DNA from: CAZGOM01 sp964542875
GTDB taxonomy: Bacteria; Planctomycetota; Phycisphaerae; Phycisphaerales; Phycisphaeraceae
Assembly (NCBI GenBank): GCA_964542875.1
Contig: CAZIWA010000192.1
Span: forward strand, 1 to 6,573
Reading direction: 5' to 3'
DNA: 6,573 bases
This document shows, piece by piece, positions 1 to 6,573 of this stretch; within the stretch, counting starts at the first letter, position 1, and every line of letters begins with the position of its first letter. Under the pieces are notes generated by a model. It was not told the origin of the DNA, made no database searches, and was given only the letters and a program-made list of their open reading frames with translations. Position numbers and translations under genes: made by a program.

Positions 1-52
1 AGGTGTGCTTTTTCTGGGGCGAGGAAGTGGTGGGTTTGATGCAGGCACAGGC

Positions 53-81
53 AAAAAAACAACACGCCTTTGGGCGTGTTG
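53..81 (-). terminator. Rho-independent terminator of gatB
   Basis: Read on the minus strand, a perfect 9-bp stem (bases 81-73 pairing with 68-60, sequence CAACACGCC on the plus strand) closes a 4-base loop and is followed directly by seven T residues (59-53). It begins 28 bases beyond the gatB stop codon. This is the standard form of an intrinsic terminator, so gatB transcription probably ends here. It implies that no gene is cotranscribed downstream of gatB. Confidence 0.9.
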
Positions 82-109
82 GGTTATGTGGATTGGATTG
101 AGTCCGGGG

Positions 110-1627
110 TTATTGGGCGAGCTTTTCCTTGAGGCGGGGTTGGACCGCCTTGGGGTTGGCTTTGCCTTTGGAGAGCTTCATGACGGCGCCGACCAGAGCG
201 CCGATGGCGCTTTCCTTGCCGGACTTGTAGTCGGCGACGGATTTGGCGTTGGCGGCGATGGCCTGGTCGATCCAGCCGTCGAGCGCGCCGTCGTCGGAGA
301 CCTGGAGGAGGCCTTTGGACTCGGCGAGTTTTGCAGGGTCGGCGGCGGGGTCCTGGCAGCAGAGGCCGTAGAGCTCATCGGCGCCGTTGGAACTGATCTT
401 GTCGCCGGAGGCGAGGGTGATGATGGCGGCGATCTGGGCGGGGGTGATGCCGAGTTTGTCCTGGGTTACACCTTGTTCGTTGGCGCGCTTGGCGAGGTTG
501 TTCAGGATGACGGCGCTGGCACGCTTGGGATCAACGCCGAGCTTGAGGGTGCTTTCAAAGAAGCCGCAGACGCCGGGGTCGTCCAGGAGGGCGCGGGTGT
601 CTTTGATGTTGAGGGCGTATTCGGTGAGGTAGCGCTTTTCCTTGAGCGAAGGAAGCTCGGGCTGGGAAGCGGTGATCTCCGAGAGCCAGGCGTCATCGAC
701 GACGACGGGGACGAGGTCGGGATCGGGGAAGTAGCGGTAGTCGTCGGCTTCTTCCTTTTCGCGCTGAAGGAAGGTGGTGGAATCGCCGTCGTTCCAGCCT
801 CGCGTGCTCTTGGTACCGGGCTTCATGACGACACCGGTGGCGAGCCAGTGATCGATCTGGCGGTCGTATTCGTAACGGATGGCGCCTTCGACGGCTTTGA
901 AGCTGTTGAGGTTCTTGATTTCGACGATGGGGGTTTTGTAGGTTTTGCCGTCTTTGAGGTTTTCAATCACCACGTTGATGTTGGGCTCAAAGCGCATGTG
1001 GCCCTTTTGCATGATGCCTTCGGTGACGCCCAGGAAGCGGCAGATGTTGCGCAGGGCCTGGGCGAAGGCGACGACTTCCTCGGGGGAGGCGAAGTGGGGG
1101 TGGGTGACGATTTCCAGCAGCGGGGTGCCGGCGCGGTTTAAATCGACGATGGAGTAGTCGATGGCGTAGCCGCCTGGGGCTTCGTGGAGGAGCTTGCCGG
1201 CGTCTTCTTCCAGGTGGGCACGGATGATGCCGATTTTCTTGACGGTGCCGTCGGGGAGGGTGAGATCAAAGAACCCTTCGCCGCAGAGAGGCTGGTCGTA
1301 CTGGCTGATCTGGTAGGCCTTGGGGAGGTCGGGGTAGTAGTAGCTTTTGCGGTCCCACTTGGTGTGGCGGGCGATCCGGCAATTGAGGGCGAGACCGACG
1401 CGCATGGACATTTCAACTGCGGCCTTGTTCATGACGGGGAGGACGCCGGGCATGCCCAGGACGACGGGATCGGTGAGGGTGTTGGGCTCGGCGTAGAAGT
1501 AGTCGGGGTGGGCGACGTTGGGCGCGCTGGTGAACATCTTGGAACGGGTGGCGAGTTCGACGTGGACTTCAAGGCCGACCATGAGGCGGGCGCGGATGTC
1601 GTCACGGGTTACGTTTGGCTTGGGCAT
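110..1627 (-). CDS. gatB: Aspartyl/glutamyl-tRNA(Asn/Gln) amidotransferase subunit B
   Basis: GatB is the tRNA-binding and kinase subunit of the cytoplasmic GatCAB complex. It activates the side chain of Glu-tRNA(Gln) or Asp-tRNA(Asn) with ATP, and ammonia from GatA then completes amidation to Gln-tRNA or Asn-tRNA. The 505-residue product is close to the usual length of about 480-500. It shows the family motifs in order: GLEVHVEL (18-25), DRKSYYYPDLPKAYQIS (92-108), RAHLEEDAGK (136-145), DLNRAGTPLLEIVT (162-175), KTPIVEIKNLNSFKAVEG (231-248), DDYRYFPDPDLVPV (295-308), and a YqeY-like tail ending VGAVMKLSKGKANPKAV (479-495). The ATG at 1627 was chosen because family similarity begins shortly after it and a promoter-like TGCTACAAT lies about 45 bases upstream. 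Extending the frame to 1813 adds 62 low-complexity residues unlike GatB. The ribosome binding site is weak (GAGAA). The usual MR(C/V)DxNxSxR segment reads MRFEPNINVV (211-220). gatA and gatC are not adjacent. Confidence 0.97.
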   Translation of the reverse strand: MPKPNVTRDDIRARLMVGLEVHVELATRSKMFTSAPNVAHPDYFYAEPNTLTDPVVLGMPGVLPVMNKAAVEMSMRVGLALNCRIARHTKWDRKSYYYPDLPKAYQISQYDQPLCGEGFFDLTLPDGTVKKIGIIRAHLEEDAGKLLHEAPGGYAIDYSIVDLNRAGTPLLEIVTHPHFASPEEVVAFAQALRNICRFLGVTEGIMQKGHMRFEPNINVVIENLKDGKTYKTPIVEIKNLNSFKAVEGAIRYEYDRQIDHWLATGVVMKPGTKSTRGWNDGDSTTFLQREKEEADDYRYFPDPDLVPVVVDDAWLSEITASQPELPSLKEKRYLTEYALNIKDTRALLDDPGVCGFFESTLKLGVDPKRASAVILNNLAKRANEQGVTQDKLGITPAQIAAIITLASGDKISSNGADELYGLCCQDPAADPAKLAESKGLLQVSDDGALDGWIDQAIAANAKSVADYKSGKESAIGALVGAVMKLSKGKANPKAVQPRLKEKLAQ

Positions 1628-1671
1628 GGTGATTCTCGGGGTCGTCTGGAGGTCGATGTTTGCGAGCGGGA

Positions 1672-1680
1672 ATTGTAGCA
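1672..1680 (-). promoter_or_regulatory. Probable extended -10 promoter of gatB
   Basis: On the minus strand the sequence TGCTACAAT combines a TGn extension with TACAAT, a five-of-six match to the -10 consensus. No good -35 hexamer sits 16-18 bases upstream, as is common for extended -10 promoters. Transcription would start near 1665, leaving a leader of about 37 bases before the ATG at 1627. This position supports that start codon over the longer open frame. The call rests on consensus matching only. Confidence 0.5.
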
Positions 1681-1769
1681 GACCTGGGGAGGGGTTCGGG
1701 TGTGGAGGGCAAAGCTTCTGATGGAGGTTGAGCGGGAAAGAGCGGAGGCGTTCGTGATAAGTTGATTGC

Positions 1770-3989
1770 ATGAACAAGACACCGCGCAAGGCACGTTTGT
1801 TTCCTGATGACACGTCTTACCTGCCGGCCCATGAGCCGACGGTGGTGCCGGGGTTTCATGCGTACAGCCAGAAGATGGCGGTGAGGCCCGGTGAGACGGT
1901 GGATTTGCGGGTCAGCGGCGAGGGGCCCGTGGATGTGAAGATCGTGAAACACGGGCGGTCAACGGAGAGGTCCGTGGTGGTGGCGGAGCTGGGGACAGTG
2001 GAAGCCAAGGTGCAGCCGATCTACCGGGGGAGCTACGTGCGCGTGGACAAGCTTTCGGTGGGCCCGGTGATGACGCTGGAATTTTGGTTTAGGGCGCTGG
2101 CGGGGGTTGCAGAAGGCGCGAGTGCGGTGGGATTGGTGACGCTTGGGGGCATTGGGGTTTGGCTGGGGGCCAAGAACGCGGTGACGCTGGCGGGCGAAGG
2201 AGGGCGCTTGGAAGGGCCGGAGGTGACTGTCAAAGAATGGCACCATGTGGCGGTGGAAGTGGTGGGGTCACGGGCGTCGCTGATCATTGACGGCGCGCTG
2301 GTGGGGGCGCATGAAAGCCTGGCGTGGCGGGCGAGCGGACCGGTGCTGATGGGCGCGGCGCTTAATGAAGCGGGCCAGGCGTCGGCGTTTTTCACAGGTG
2401 ACCTTTGCGGGGTGAGCGTGTACGCCGGGCTGCTGGGGGAAGGCGTGTTGCTGGACCGCTACACGAAGAAGGAAACATGGCCGGAGCCGGCGGTGAGGAT
2501 TCTGGGGGCGTGGGTGTTTGATTCGCTGCCGGGCGTTCCGTTTCCTGACGCCCTGGGCCTGGGGGTGCCGTATCGGGATATTTCAGGCCTGGGCAATCAT
2601 GGGCGGCCTGTGAATGTGCCGATCCGGATGGTGCCGGGGCCGCGGGTGACGCATGACAGCGACTGGAGCACTTACGACCCTGCGCGGGACAGGGATTTTG
2701 GGTTTGCGGTCCGGTTGATGAGCGATGCGAACGTGGACTGCCGGTGGGATGTGACGTGCCGGTGGGAGGTGCCTGCGGGAACGCCTCAGGGGCAATACGC
2801 GGCACGGCTGACGAACAAGGACGGCGTTGTGCGGGATGTGCACTTTCTGGTGCGGGAATTGCCGGTGAAAAAGAAGGCGAAGATGGCGTGCCTCTCCACG
2901 ACCAATACGCGGGTGGCGTACAACTTTCAGCCGTTCTCGGATGCGAAGTTCGATTACGGGTGTTACCAGGTTCATCCGAGCTATCCGGTGCTTGGGCAGA
3001 TGATGGGGCAGCGGCGGCCGACCCATGGATCATGGCACACGACGACGGTGAATTTCGAGCTGCCGTTTTATGCGTGGCTGGATGAGGCGGGCGTGGAATA
3101 CGACCTTTACAGCGAGTGGGACCTGGAAGCGGATGCGGCGTTGCTGGAGGGGTATGAAGTGGTGTCGTGGGCGGGGCACAGCGAGTACTGGACGGTGCCT
3201 CAATATGAGCGGATCAAGGCGTTTAACGCGCGCGGGGGGAAGTTGTTCTGGATGTCGGGCAATACGGCGTATTGGCGGGTGAGCGTGGACCTGGAGCAGT
3301 CGGTGATGGAGGTTCGCAAGCATGACCGGCGGACGATGCCGGGGGTGACGAGTGACCCGATGATTTACAGTGCGCACCACCATCAGATGGATGGGTGGCC
3401 GGGGAGTTTTATGCGGGCGACGGGGTTTCCGGAGGTGGGTTTGATCGGGGTGTCGACGGCGGGGTTTACGGATCCGCCTCTGGCGGGGCCGACGAGCGGG
3501 TGGGAGGTGATGGAGAAGGAGCACTGGGCATTTAGCTCGCCTCGGAAGGTGGATACGGCGGGGATGATCGGGGATCGTGGCGCGGGCTACGAGACGGATT
3601 ACGCGGTCCGGGCGCAGTTGGGACGGGTGCGAGGGCCGGCGTATTCGATGTATCCCCATGAAGACGGAACGCCGTTTCCGAAGCTCCAAGGCGGGGATTA
3701 CGACCACGGGTTAACGGTGCTGGCGCGGGCGAAAGTGAGCCCGGCGGGCGACCTGGACTATTACAACAACTACGCGGGCCCGGGGCTGCCCGCAGGGGCG
3801 ACGTGGGCCAATAAAGAGGTGAAACTGGAACTGTGGAGCGACATTGTGTGCTGGGAGAAGTCGGGGTTCGGGCTCAGGTTCGGCGTGGGGAGCGTGCTGG
3901 CTTCACACGTGCTGGAGACGGACAAAGCGCTGAGCGACATGGTGCTGAATGTGCTGGACCGGATGGGGGTGGGGCGGAGAGGCGTTTAA
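1770..3989 (+). CDS. N,N-dimethylformamidase beta-subunit-like protein with LamG domain
   Basis: This 739-residue protein resembles the large subunit of N,N-dimethylformamidase, a mononuclear-iron amide hydrolase whose metal is held by two Tyr and one Glu. Residues about 26-90 form an N-terminal beta-rich segment (PGFHAYSQKMAVRPGETVDL). A LamG/concanavalin-like sandwich spans about 97-225, with EFWFRAL, WHHVAVEV and LIIDGALVG. The C-terminal catalytic-type domain covers about 370-735. It contains RVAYNF (381-386), YDLYSEWDL (444-452), WAGHSEYW (467-474, with E472 the candidate iron ligand), FWMSGNTAYWRV (493-504), a HHH cluster at 536-538 and GWEVMEKEHW (577-586). There is no signal peptide or membrane segment, so it is probably cytoplasmic. 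An in-frame TAA at 1758 makes the ATG at 1770 the first possible ATG. No ribosome binding site is obvious. It is divergent from gatB and no small-subunit gene is nearby. The family is fairly sure; the substrate is unknown, and dimethylformamide itself should not be assumed. Confidence 0.85.
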   Translation: MNKTPRKARLFPDDTSYLPAHEPTVVPGFHAYSQKMAVRPGETVDLRVSGEGPVDVKIVKHGRSTERSVVVAELGTVEAKVQPIYRGSYVRVDKLSVGPVMTLEFWFRALAGVAEGASAVGLVTLGGIGVWLGAKNAVTLAGEGGRLEGPEVTVKEWHHVAVEVVGSRASLIIDGALVGAHESLAWRASGPVLMGAALNEAGQASAFFTGDLCGVSVYAGLLGEGVLLDRYTKKETWPEPAVRILGAWVFDSLPGVPFPDALGLGVPYRDISGLGNHGRPVNVPIRMVPGPRVTHDSDWSTYDPARDRDFGFAVRLMSDANVDCRWDVTCRWEVPAGTPQGQYAARLTNKDGVVRDVHFLVRELPVKKKAKMACLSTTNTRVAYNFQPFSDAKFDYGCYQVHPSYPVLGQMMGQRRPTHGSWHTTTVNFELPFYAWLDEAGVEYDLYSEWDLEADAALLEGYEVVSWAGHSEYWTVPQYERIKAFNARGGKLFWMSGNTAYWRVSVDLEQSVMEVRKHDRRTMPGVTSDPMIYSAHHHQMDGWPGSFMRATGFPEVGLIGVSTAGFTDPPLAGPTSGWEVMEKEHWAFSSPRKVDTAGMIGDRGAGYETDYAVRAQLGRVRGPAYSMYPHEDGTPFPKLQGGDYDHGLTVLARAKVSPAGDLDYYNNYAGPGLPAGATWANKEVKLELWSDIVCWEKSGFGLRFGVGSVLASHVLETDKALSDMVLNVLDRMGVGRRGV

Positions 3990-4062
3990 GATTTTTAATT
4001 TGGGGAGGCGAAGGAGTGGGAATCGAGTCGTTATGAGTTGGATGGTTTGTACGCAGGCGCGT

Positions 4063-4108
4063 GCAAGACACGGCACCGCTGCGGGCCGTGCTTTGCCACT
4101 CATTTTTT
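4063..4108 (+). terminator. Hairpin terminator between convergent genes
   Basis: A 12-pair stem joins 4063-4074 to 4085-4096, with one G-U pair and one A-C mismatch. It continues inward past a bulged A through CCG/CGG around a CTG loop. Six T residues follow at 4103-4108, six bases beyond the outer stem. It lies about 75 bases past the stop codon of the dimethylformamidase-like gene and just before the end of the convergent AMMECR1 gene. The orientation of the T run suits the plus-strand transcript. The offset of the T run makes the efficiency uncertain. On the minus strand the same hairpin has no T run after it. Confidence 0.6.
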
Positions 4109-4118
4109 GTTGGGCTGA

Positions 4119-5369
4119 TTATTCGGGGGTTTTGAGGTTAAAACCGGTGGTGCCAAAGGCAGTGAGCTTGGCGGCGCCGTCGGCCCATTGGTCGTGGGTG
4201 ATGTTCAAGCGGGAGAGCGCGTGGGCGACGGTGTCGTAGGAGTGGCCGGGCTTGGGGGTGATGACCGTCCAGGAGTTTTTGCCCCAGGCCACGATGGTGG
4301 AGTGCACAAGCGTGGCGTGGCGGTCGGGGTAGTCAGCGGGTATGAGGTTCATGGGCTGCCAGAGAACCTGAAGCCTGACGAGGGGTTCGATGGGCTGGTT
4401 TTTCTGTTTGAGCATCTGCAGCATGGACCGGGCCGCGGAGCGGGTGAGATCGATGAGGGAGCGGCCTTTGGCGCAGGCGAATCCTGTGGAGCCGTTCTTG
4501 CTGACAAGCTGGATACCCAACTCGTGTTCGAATTTATTGGCCAGCAGGGGACGGATGGTTTCGTTGCGGGCTTCGCCTTTCATGGCGGACATGGCGTTGG
4601 CCAAAAGCAGGGACATGTCCAGAGCGCTTAAGCTCTTGGGGTTGAATTCCTGCTCGATGGATTCATCACGGATGACGTGGGTTTCAAAGGTCTTGACGAC
4701 GGTTTGAGGGTCCATCCAGGCGTCTTTGGGGAGGCCCGCGGCTGCGGAAGCCTGTTCCAGGAAGGTGCGGGCGTCCCAGCGGTTTTCAACGGCGACCTGG
4801 GGAAGAAGGATGGATTTTTTCTTGCGTTCACGGCGCAGGTGGATGCCGTGAGTGCCCACCTGGATGGCTTCGGCGCGGTCTGGACCGTTTTGGGCGAGAG
4901 TCTGGACGTTGTGCACGAAAGAGATATCGACTTTGAGGTAGGGCAGTTCGTCTTCGGTGATGGAGGGAAGGCGCAGGTCCCTGGAGGCGGCGGCGCGGGC
5001 GACTTCCGTAAGGATGTAGCCGACGCTGGCGCCCTTGTTGCTGGCGAGCTGGCCTTTACAGGCGCGCATGACGCCGCGGACGAGGGTGACGAAGATGCCG
5101 TGGGAGTGGGCTTCGTCGAGATCAGGCGGGAGCTTGGACAGGAAGGCCTCGCCACAGACAATGGATTCGATGGCGGAACGCGCGTGGATCAAGAGGGCAA
5201 GCGTTTCCTGCTCGTTAAAGTCGATGCGCGGGGCGATGAGGAAGGGATCGATATCGCCTTGCAGGATGCTGTCGGAAACGGAGTCCTCATTGGCGCTTGA
5301 AGCCAAGGCAGGGGGCGTCACTCCAGATTCGTCGAGAGATTGGTCGAGATTGACTCTGTTGTCTGGCAT
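4119..5369 (-). CDS. AMMECR1 domain-containing protein with unknown C-terminal region
   Basis: Numbered from the ATG at 5369, the product has 416 residues. An AMMECR1 domain spans about 50-220. Visible family features are the signature region VRGVMRACKGQL (97-108), where the usual LRGCIG reads MRACKG; then ITEDELPYLKVDISFVHNVQ (137-156), VGTHGIHLRR (171-180), ILLPQVAVENRWDARTFLEQ (187-206) and AGLPKDAW (211-218). AMMECR1 proteins are widespread; in prokaryotes they often occur with Memo and radical-SAM genes, and no biochemical activity can be assigned from sequence. About 200 residues follow, unrecognised, with a helical stretch (LIDLTRSAARSMLQMLKQK) and a hydrophobic segment LVHSTIVAWGKNSWTVI. 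No signal peptide or membrane segment is seen. The frame can start at TTG 5393, but the ATG eight codons later is preferred; both have weak ribosome binding sites. Neither Memo nor a radical-SAM gene is present here. The domain call is fairly sure and the function unknown. Confidence 0.8.
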   Translation of the reverse strand: MPDNRVNLDQSLDESGVTPPALASSANEDSVSDSILQGDIDPFLIAPRIDFNEQETLALLIHARSAIESIVCGEAFLSKLPPDLDEAHSHGIFVTLVRGVMRACKGQLASNKGASVGYILTEVARAAASRDLRLPSITEDELPYLKVDISFVHNVQTLAQNGPDRAEAIQVGTHGIHLRRERKKKSILLPQVAVENRWDARTFLEQASAAAGLPKDAWMDPQTVVKTFETHVIRDESIEQEFNPKSLSALDMSLLLANAMSAMKGEARNETIRPLLANKFEHELGIQLVSKNGSTGFACAKGRSLIDLTRSAARSMLQMLKQKNQPIEPLVRLQVLWQPMNLIPADYPDRHATLVHSTIVAWGKNSWTVITPKPGHSYDTVAHALSRLNITHDQWADGAAKLTAFGTTGFNLKTPE

Positions 5370-5419
5370 GTCGTAGGGTCCAAGTGAAAACAAATACCGA
5401 GGTCAACGATCTGATGCGA

Positions 5420-5446
5420 GGGGTTTTAAAAAGCTAAATGAACCCC
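5420..5446. repeat. Inverted repeat in leader of AMMECR1 gene
   Basis: GGGGTT at 5420-5425 is mirrored by AACCCC at 5441-5446, giving a 6-bp perfect stem around a 15-base AT-rich loop. It sits about 50 bases upstream of the AMMECR1 start codon, inside the probable leader. No T run follows on the minus strand, so it does not look like an attenuator. It could be an operator, an RNA stem or chance. Confidence 0.35.
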
Positions 5447-5500
5447 ATTTCCGGACGCGGATCGAAGGTAAGAATGGTGAGCGTCTTGGCCCGTAATCAG

Positions 5501-5509
5501 TGTATACCA
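5501..5509 (-). promoter_or_regulatory. Possible extended -10 promoter of AMMECR1 gene
   Basis: On the minus strand TGGTATACA carries a TGn extension before TATACA. A TTGACG hexamer lies only 11 bases upstream of TATACA, too close for normal sigma-70 spacing, and no good -35 lies at 16-18 bases. A second TATACA occurs at 5558-5563, also without a correctly placed -35. If used, the first would give a leader of about 125 bases. The 284-base spacer 5370-5653 holds no supported gene and no clear terminator for the upstream oxygenase gene, so readthrough from it is also possible. Confidence 0.35.
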
Positions 5510-5653
5510 CAAGGGTCCGTCAAGGGCTAGAGAACGGCAAAGAATTGCGATTTGCGGTGTATATTTTTAGTAGGACACAAGAAGTGCTTTGAGGCGCTTT
5601 TGGGGCTGTCGATATGTCAATGTCGCTGGTGTGATATTGCCAGGTTTGAAGTA

Positions 5654-6496
5654 TTAGCTGGGCTGATACTGCTTTTGCTTTTTCTCGCGGTTGAAGCGCA
5701 TGATTTTTTCGTATTCATCTTCGAGGACGCGGTAGGGGCCGCCGGTGTAGGCGAGGCTGCGCCGCCAGGGGCTCATGCCTTTGGCGGCGGGGTCGATTTC
5801 GTGGAGCCAGTCTTTGCATAGGCCCTGGCAATGAAGTGAGACGCGGGGGGCTTTGCTGGCGGCGTGGCTGACGTTTCCGGCATGGGCGACGAGGTGGTGG
5901 AAGATGCAGACATCGCCGGGCTCGGCGACGAATTCGTAGGGTTCGGCGCGCATGTGGCGCATGATTTCGGGGGAGTCGGGGTAGAAGAGGTCGGGGTTTT
6001 TGACCAGATCCCGCTGCACGAGTTTGTGGGAGCCGGGGTAGAGGGTGAGATTGCCGGAGAAGGGCTCGCTTTTGACGAGGGAGACCTGGAACATGAAGCC
6101 GGAGCCGAAGATGGGAATGGGGGAGCGGACAAAATCCAGATGGCCTTCGGGAGAGAGTTCCTGTGGGGCGGCGGCATCGTAGGGGTTGACGAAGAGCTGG
6201 AAGGCGCGCTCGCCGTTCCATTGGTCCTGCGGGGCGAACATGGTGCGGATGATCTCTTGAATGCCGGGCTGATCGTAGATTTGAGAGAGAACGGGATCGC
6301 GGCCGGATTCGGGCTGGCGTGTGGGGGTGTTTTCCTTGGTCCACTGGTTTAAAGGGAGGTTGTGGCCGTTGAGTTTTTTGACAGCATTGAGCGCGGGGGT
6401 GGTGAACTCCGGCCCGACGACTCCCTTGATGAGGGCGAAGCCGTATTCGACGTAGTGGTCAGTCCAGTGGAGGCGCTTATCGATTTGGAAGGGCAT
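5654..6496 (-). CDS. Phytanoyl-CoA dioxygenase (PhyH) family protein
   Basis: The 280-residue product has the features of the PhyH branch of Fe(II)/2-oxoglutarate-dependent oxygenases, which couple 2-oxoglutarate decarboxylation to hydroxylation of a small molecule. The iron-binding facial triad can be read as H119 and D121 in GHLDF plus H205 in LVAHAGN. R218 in PRVSLHC is the likely 2-oxoglutarate carboxylate ligand. The PhyH-typical LYPGSHKLV (152-160) and PGDVCIFHH (193-201) lie between them. The N-terminal DHYVEYGFALIKGVV (13-27) matches the usual opening of the family (a Tyr-x-x-x-Gly-phe-hydrophobic pattern). The C-terminus is charged (EKIMRFNREKKQKQ). Length is normal for the family, with no signal peptide, so it is probably cytoplasmic. 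The ATG at 6496 has a good ribosome binding site. Substrates in this family range from lipids to ectoine and natural products and cannot be predicted here. It is on the same strand as the AMMECR1 gene but 284 bases away, so an operon is doubtful. Confidence 0.88.
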   Translation of the reverse strand: MPFQIDKRLHWTDHYVEYGFALIKGVVGPEFTTPALNAVKKLNGHNLPLNQWTKENTPTRQPESGRDPVLSQIYDQPGIQEIIRTMFAPQDQWNGERAFQLFVNPYDAAAPQELSPEGHLDFVRSPIPIFGSGFMFQVSLVKSEPFSGNLTLYPGSHKLVQRDLVKNPDLFYPDSPEIMRHMRAEPYEFVAEPGDVCIFHHLVAHAGNVSHAASKAPRVSLHCQGLCKDWLHEIDPAAKGMSPWRRSLAYTGGPYRVLEDEYEKIMRFNREKKQKQYQPS

Positions 6497-6501
6497 GGCG
6501 G

Positions 6502-6507
6502 CACCTT
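6502..6507 (-). promoter_or_regulatory. Ribosome binding site of PhyH-family gene
   Basis: AAGGTG on the minus strand has its AAGG core 7 bases upstream of the ATG at 6496. It is the clearest Shine-Dalgarno match in the window and decides the start of the PhyH-family gene. Confidence 0.65.
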
Positions 6508-6525
6508 GGAAATGAATAGATTGAT

Positions 6526-6557
6526 ATTAGATGACACTTTTGAGGGGTGCGTGTCAA
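6526..6557 (-). promoter_or_regulatory. Possible promoter with dyad upstream of PhyH-family gene
   Basis: The minus strand carries a perfect -35 hexamer TTGACA (6557-6552) and a five-of-six -10 match TCTAAT (6531-6526), but the spacer is 20 bases, longer than the optimal 17. A 6-bp inverted repeat, TGACAC at 6532-6537 and GTGTCA at 6551-6556, occupies the spacer and overlaps the -35. Such placement would suit a repressor operator. Both readings rest on short motifs and remain tentative. Confidence 0.35.
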
Positions 6558-6573
6558 GAGGAAGATGGGGAGA

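Noticed and set aside
5..1141. Long plus-strand open frame of 378 codons
   Set aside because: It lies antisense to gatB, is very rich in Gly, Val and Asp, and has no family motifs; it is a codon-usage shadow of a GC-rich gene.
1628..1813. Upstream extension of gatB by 62 residues, overlapping the start of the divergent gene
   Set aside because: The extension has no similarity to GatB N-termini, overlaps the divergent coding region, and lies partly upstream of the best promoter match.
2392..3033. Minus-strand open frame of 213 codons inside the dimethylformamidase-like gene, and a similar one at 3030-3707
   Set aside because: Their composition is dominated by Pro, Ser, Arg and Ala, with no recognisable motifs, and they overlap a gene with clear family features.
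5370..5653. Riboswitch or small RNA in the spacer
   Set aside because: Only short isolated stems are found, with no recognisable riboswitch core and no hairpin followed by a T run.
5552..5821. Plus-strand small open frame reaching from the spacer into the PhyH-family gene
   Set aside because: Its second half is antisense to a well-supported gene and it has no motif or ribosome binding site; probably chance.
4119..6496. An AmmeMemoRadiSam-type gene set
   Set aside because: Only the AMMECR1 domain is present; no Memo or radical-SAM (CxxxCxxC) protein is encoded in the window, and the neighbour is a PhyH-type oxygenase.

Overview
The window is a GC-rich bacterial chromosomal segment with four complete protein genes and short intergenic regions. 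No RNA genes, mobile elements or CRISPR arrays were recognised. The lineage cannot be fixed from this sequence. GC-rich coding, single-gene units, weak ribosome binding sites, a dimethylformamidase-like protein, a PhyH-family oxygenase and an enlarged AMMECR1 protein together would fit a Planctomycetota or Verrucomicrobiota-type organism, but that is only an inference.

Layout. On the minus strand, gatB (110-1627) encodes subunit B of the tRNA-dependent amidotransferase. It has a textbook intrinsic terminator at 53-81 and a plausible extended -10 promoter at 1672-1680. A 142-base divergent spacer separates it from a plus-strand gene (1770-3989) for a large LamG-containing protein related to the large (beta) subunit of N,N-dimethylformamidase. 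That gene runs convergently towards a minus-strand gene (4119-5369) for a protein with an AMMECR1 domain plus about 200 residues of unrecognised C-terminal sequence. A hairpin with a T run lies between the two stop codons. A 284-base spacer, rather AT-rich in part and carrying promoter-like and hairpin sequences, separates this gene from the upstream minus-strand gene (5654-6496) for a phytanoyl-CoA dioxygenase (PhyH)-type Fe(II)/2-oxoglutarate oxygenase. The start of that gene has a recognisable ribosome binding site and a TTGACA-containing upstream region.

The genes do not form an evident pathway. gatB is housekeeping. The other three look like single-gene units whose substrates cannot be read from the sequence. 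Each lacks its best-known partners here: no dimethylformamidase small subunit, no Memo or radical-SAM gene next to AMMECR1, and no gatA or gatC beside gatB. No convincing new multi-gene system is visible. The items most worth a second look are the AMMECR1 protein with an altered signature motif and an unexplained C-terminal half, and the orphan dimethylformamidase-like protein. Bases 1-52 hold no recognisable gene.
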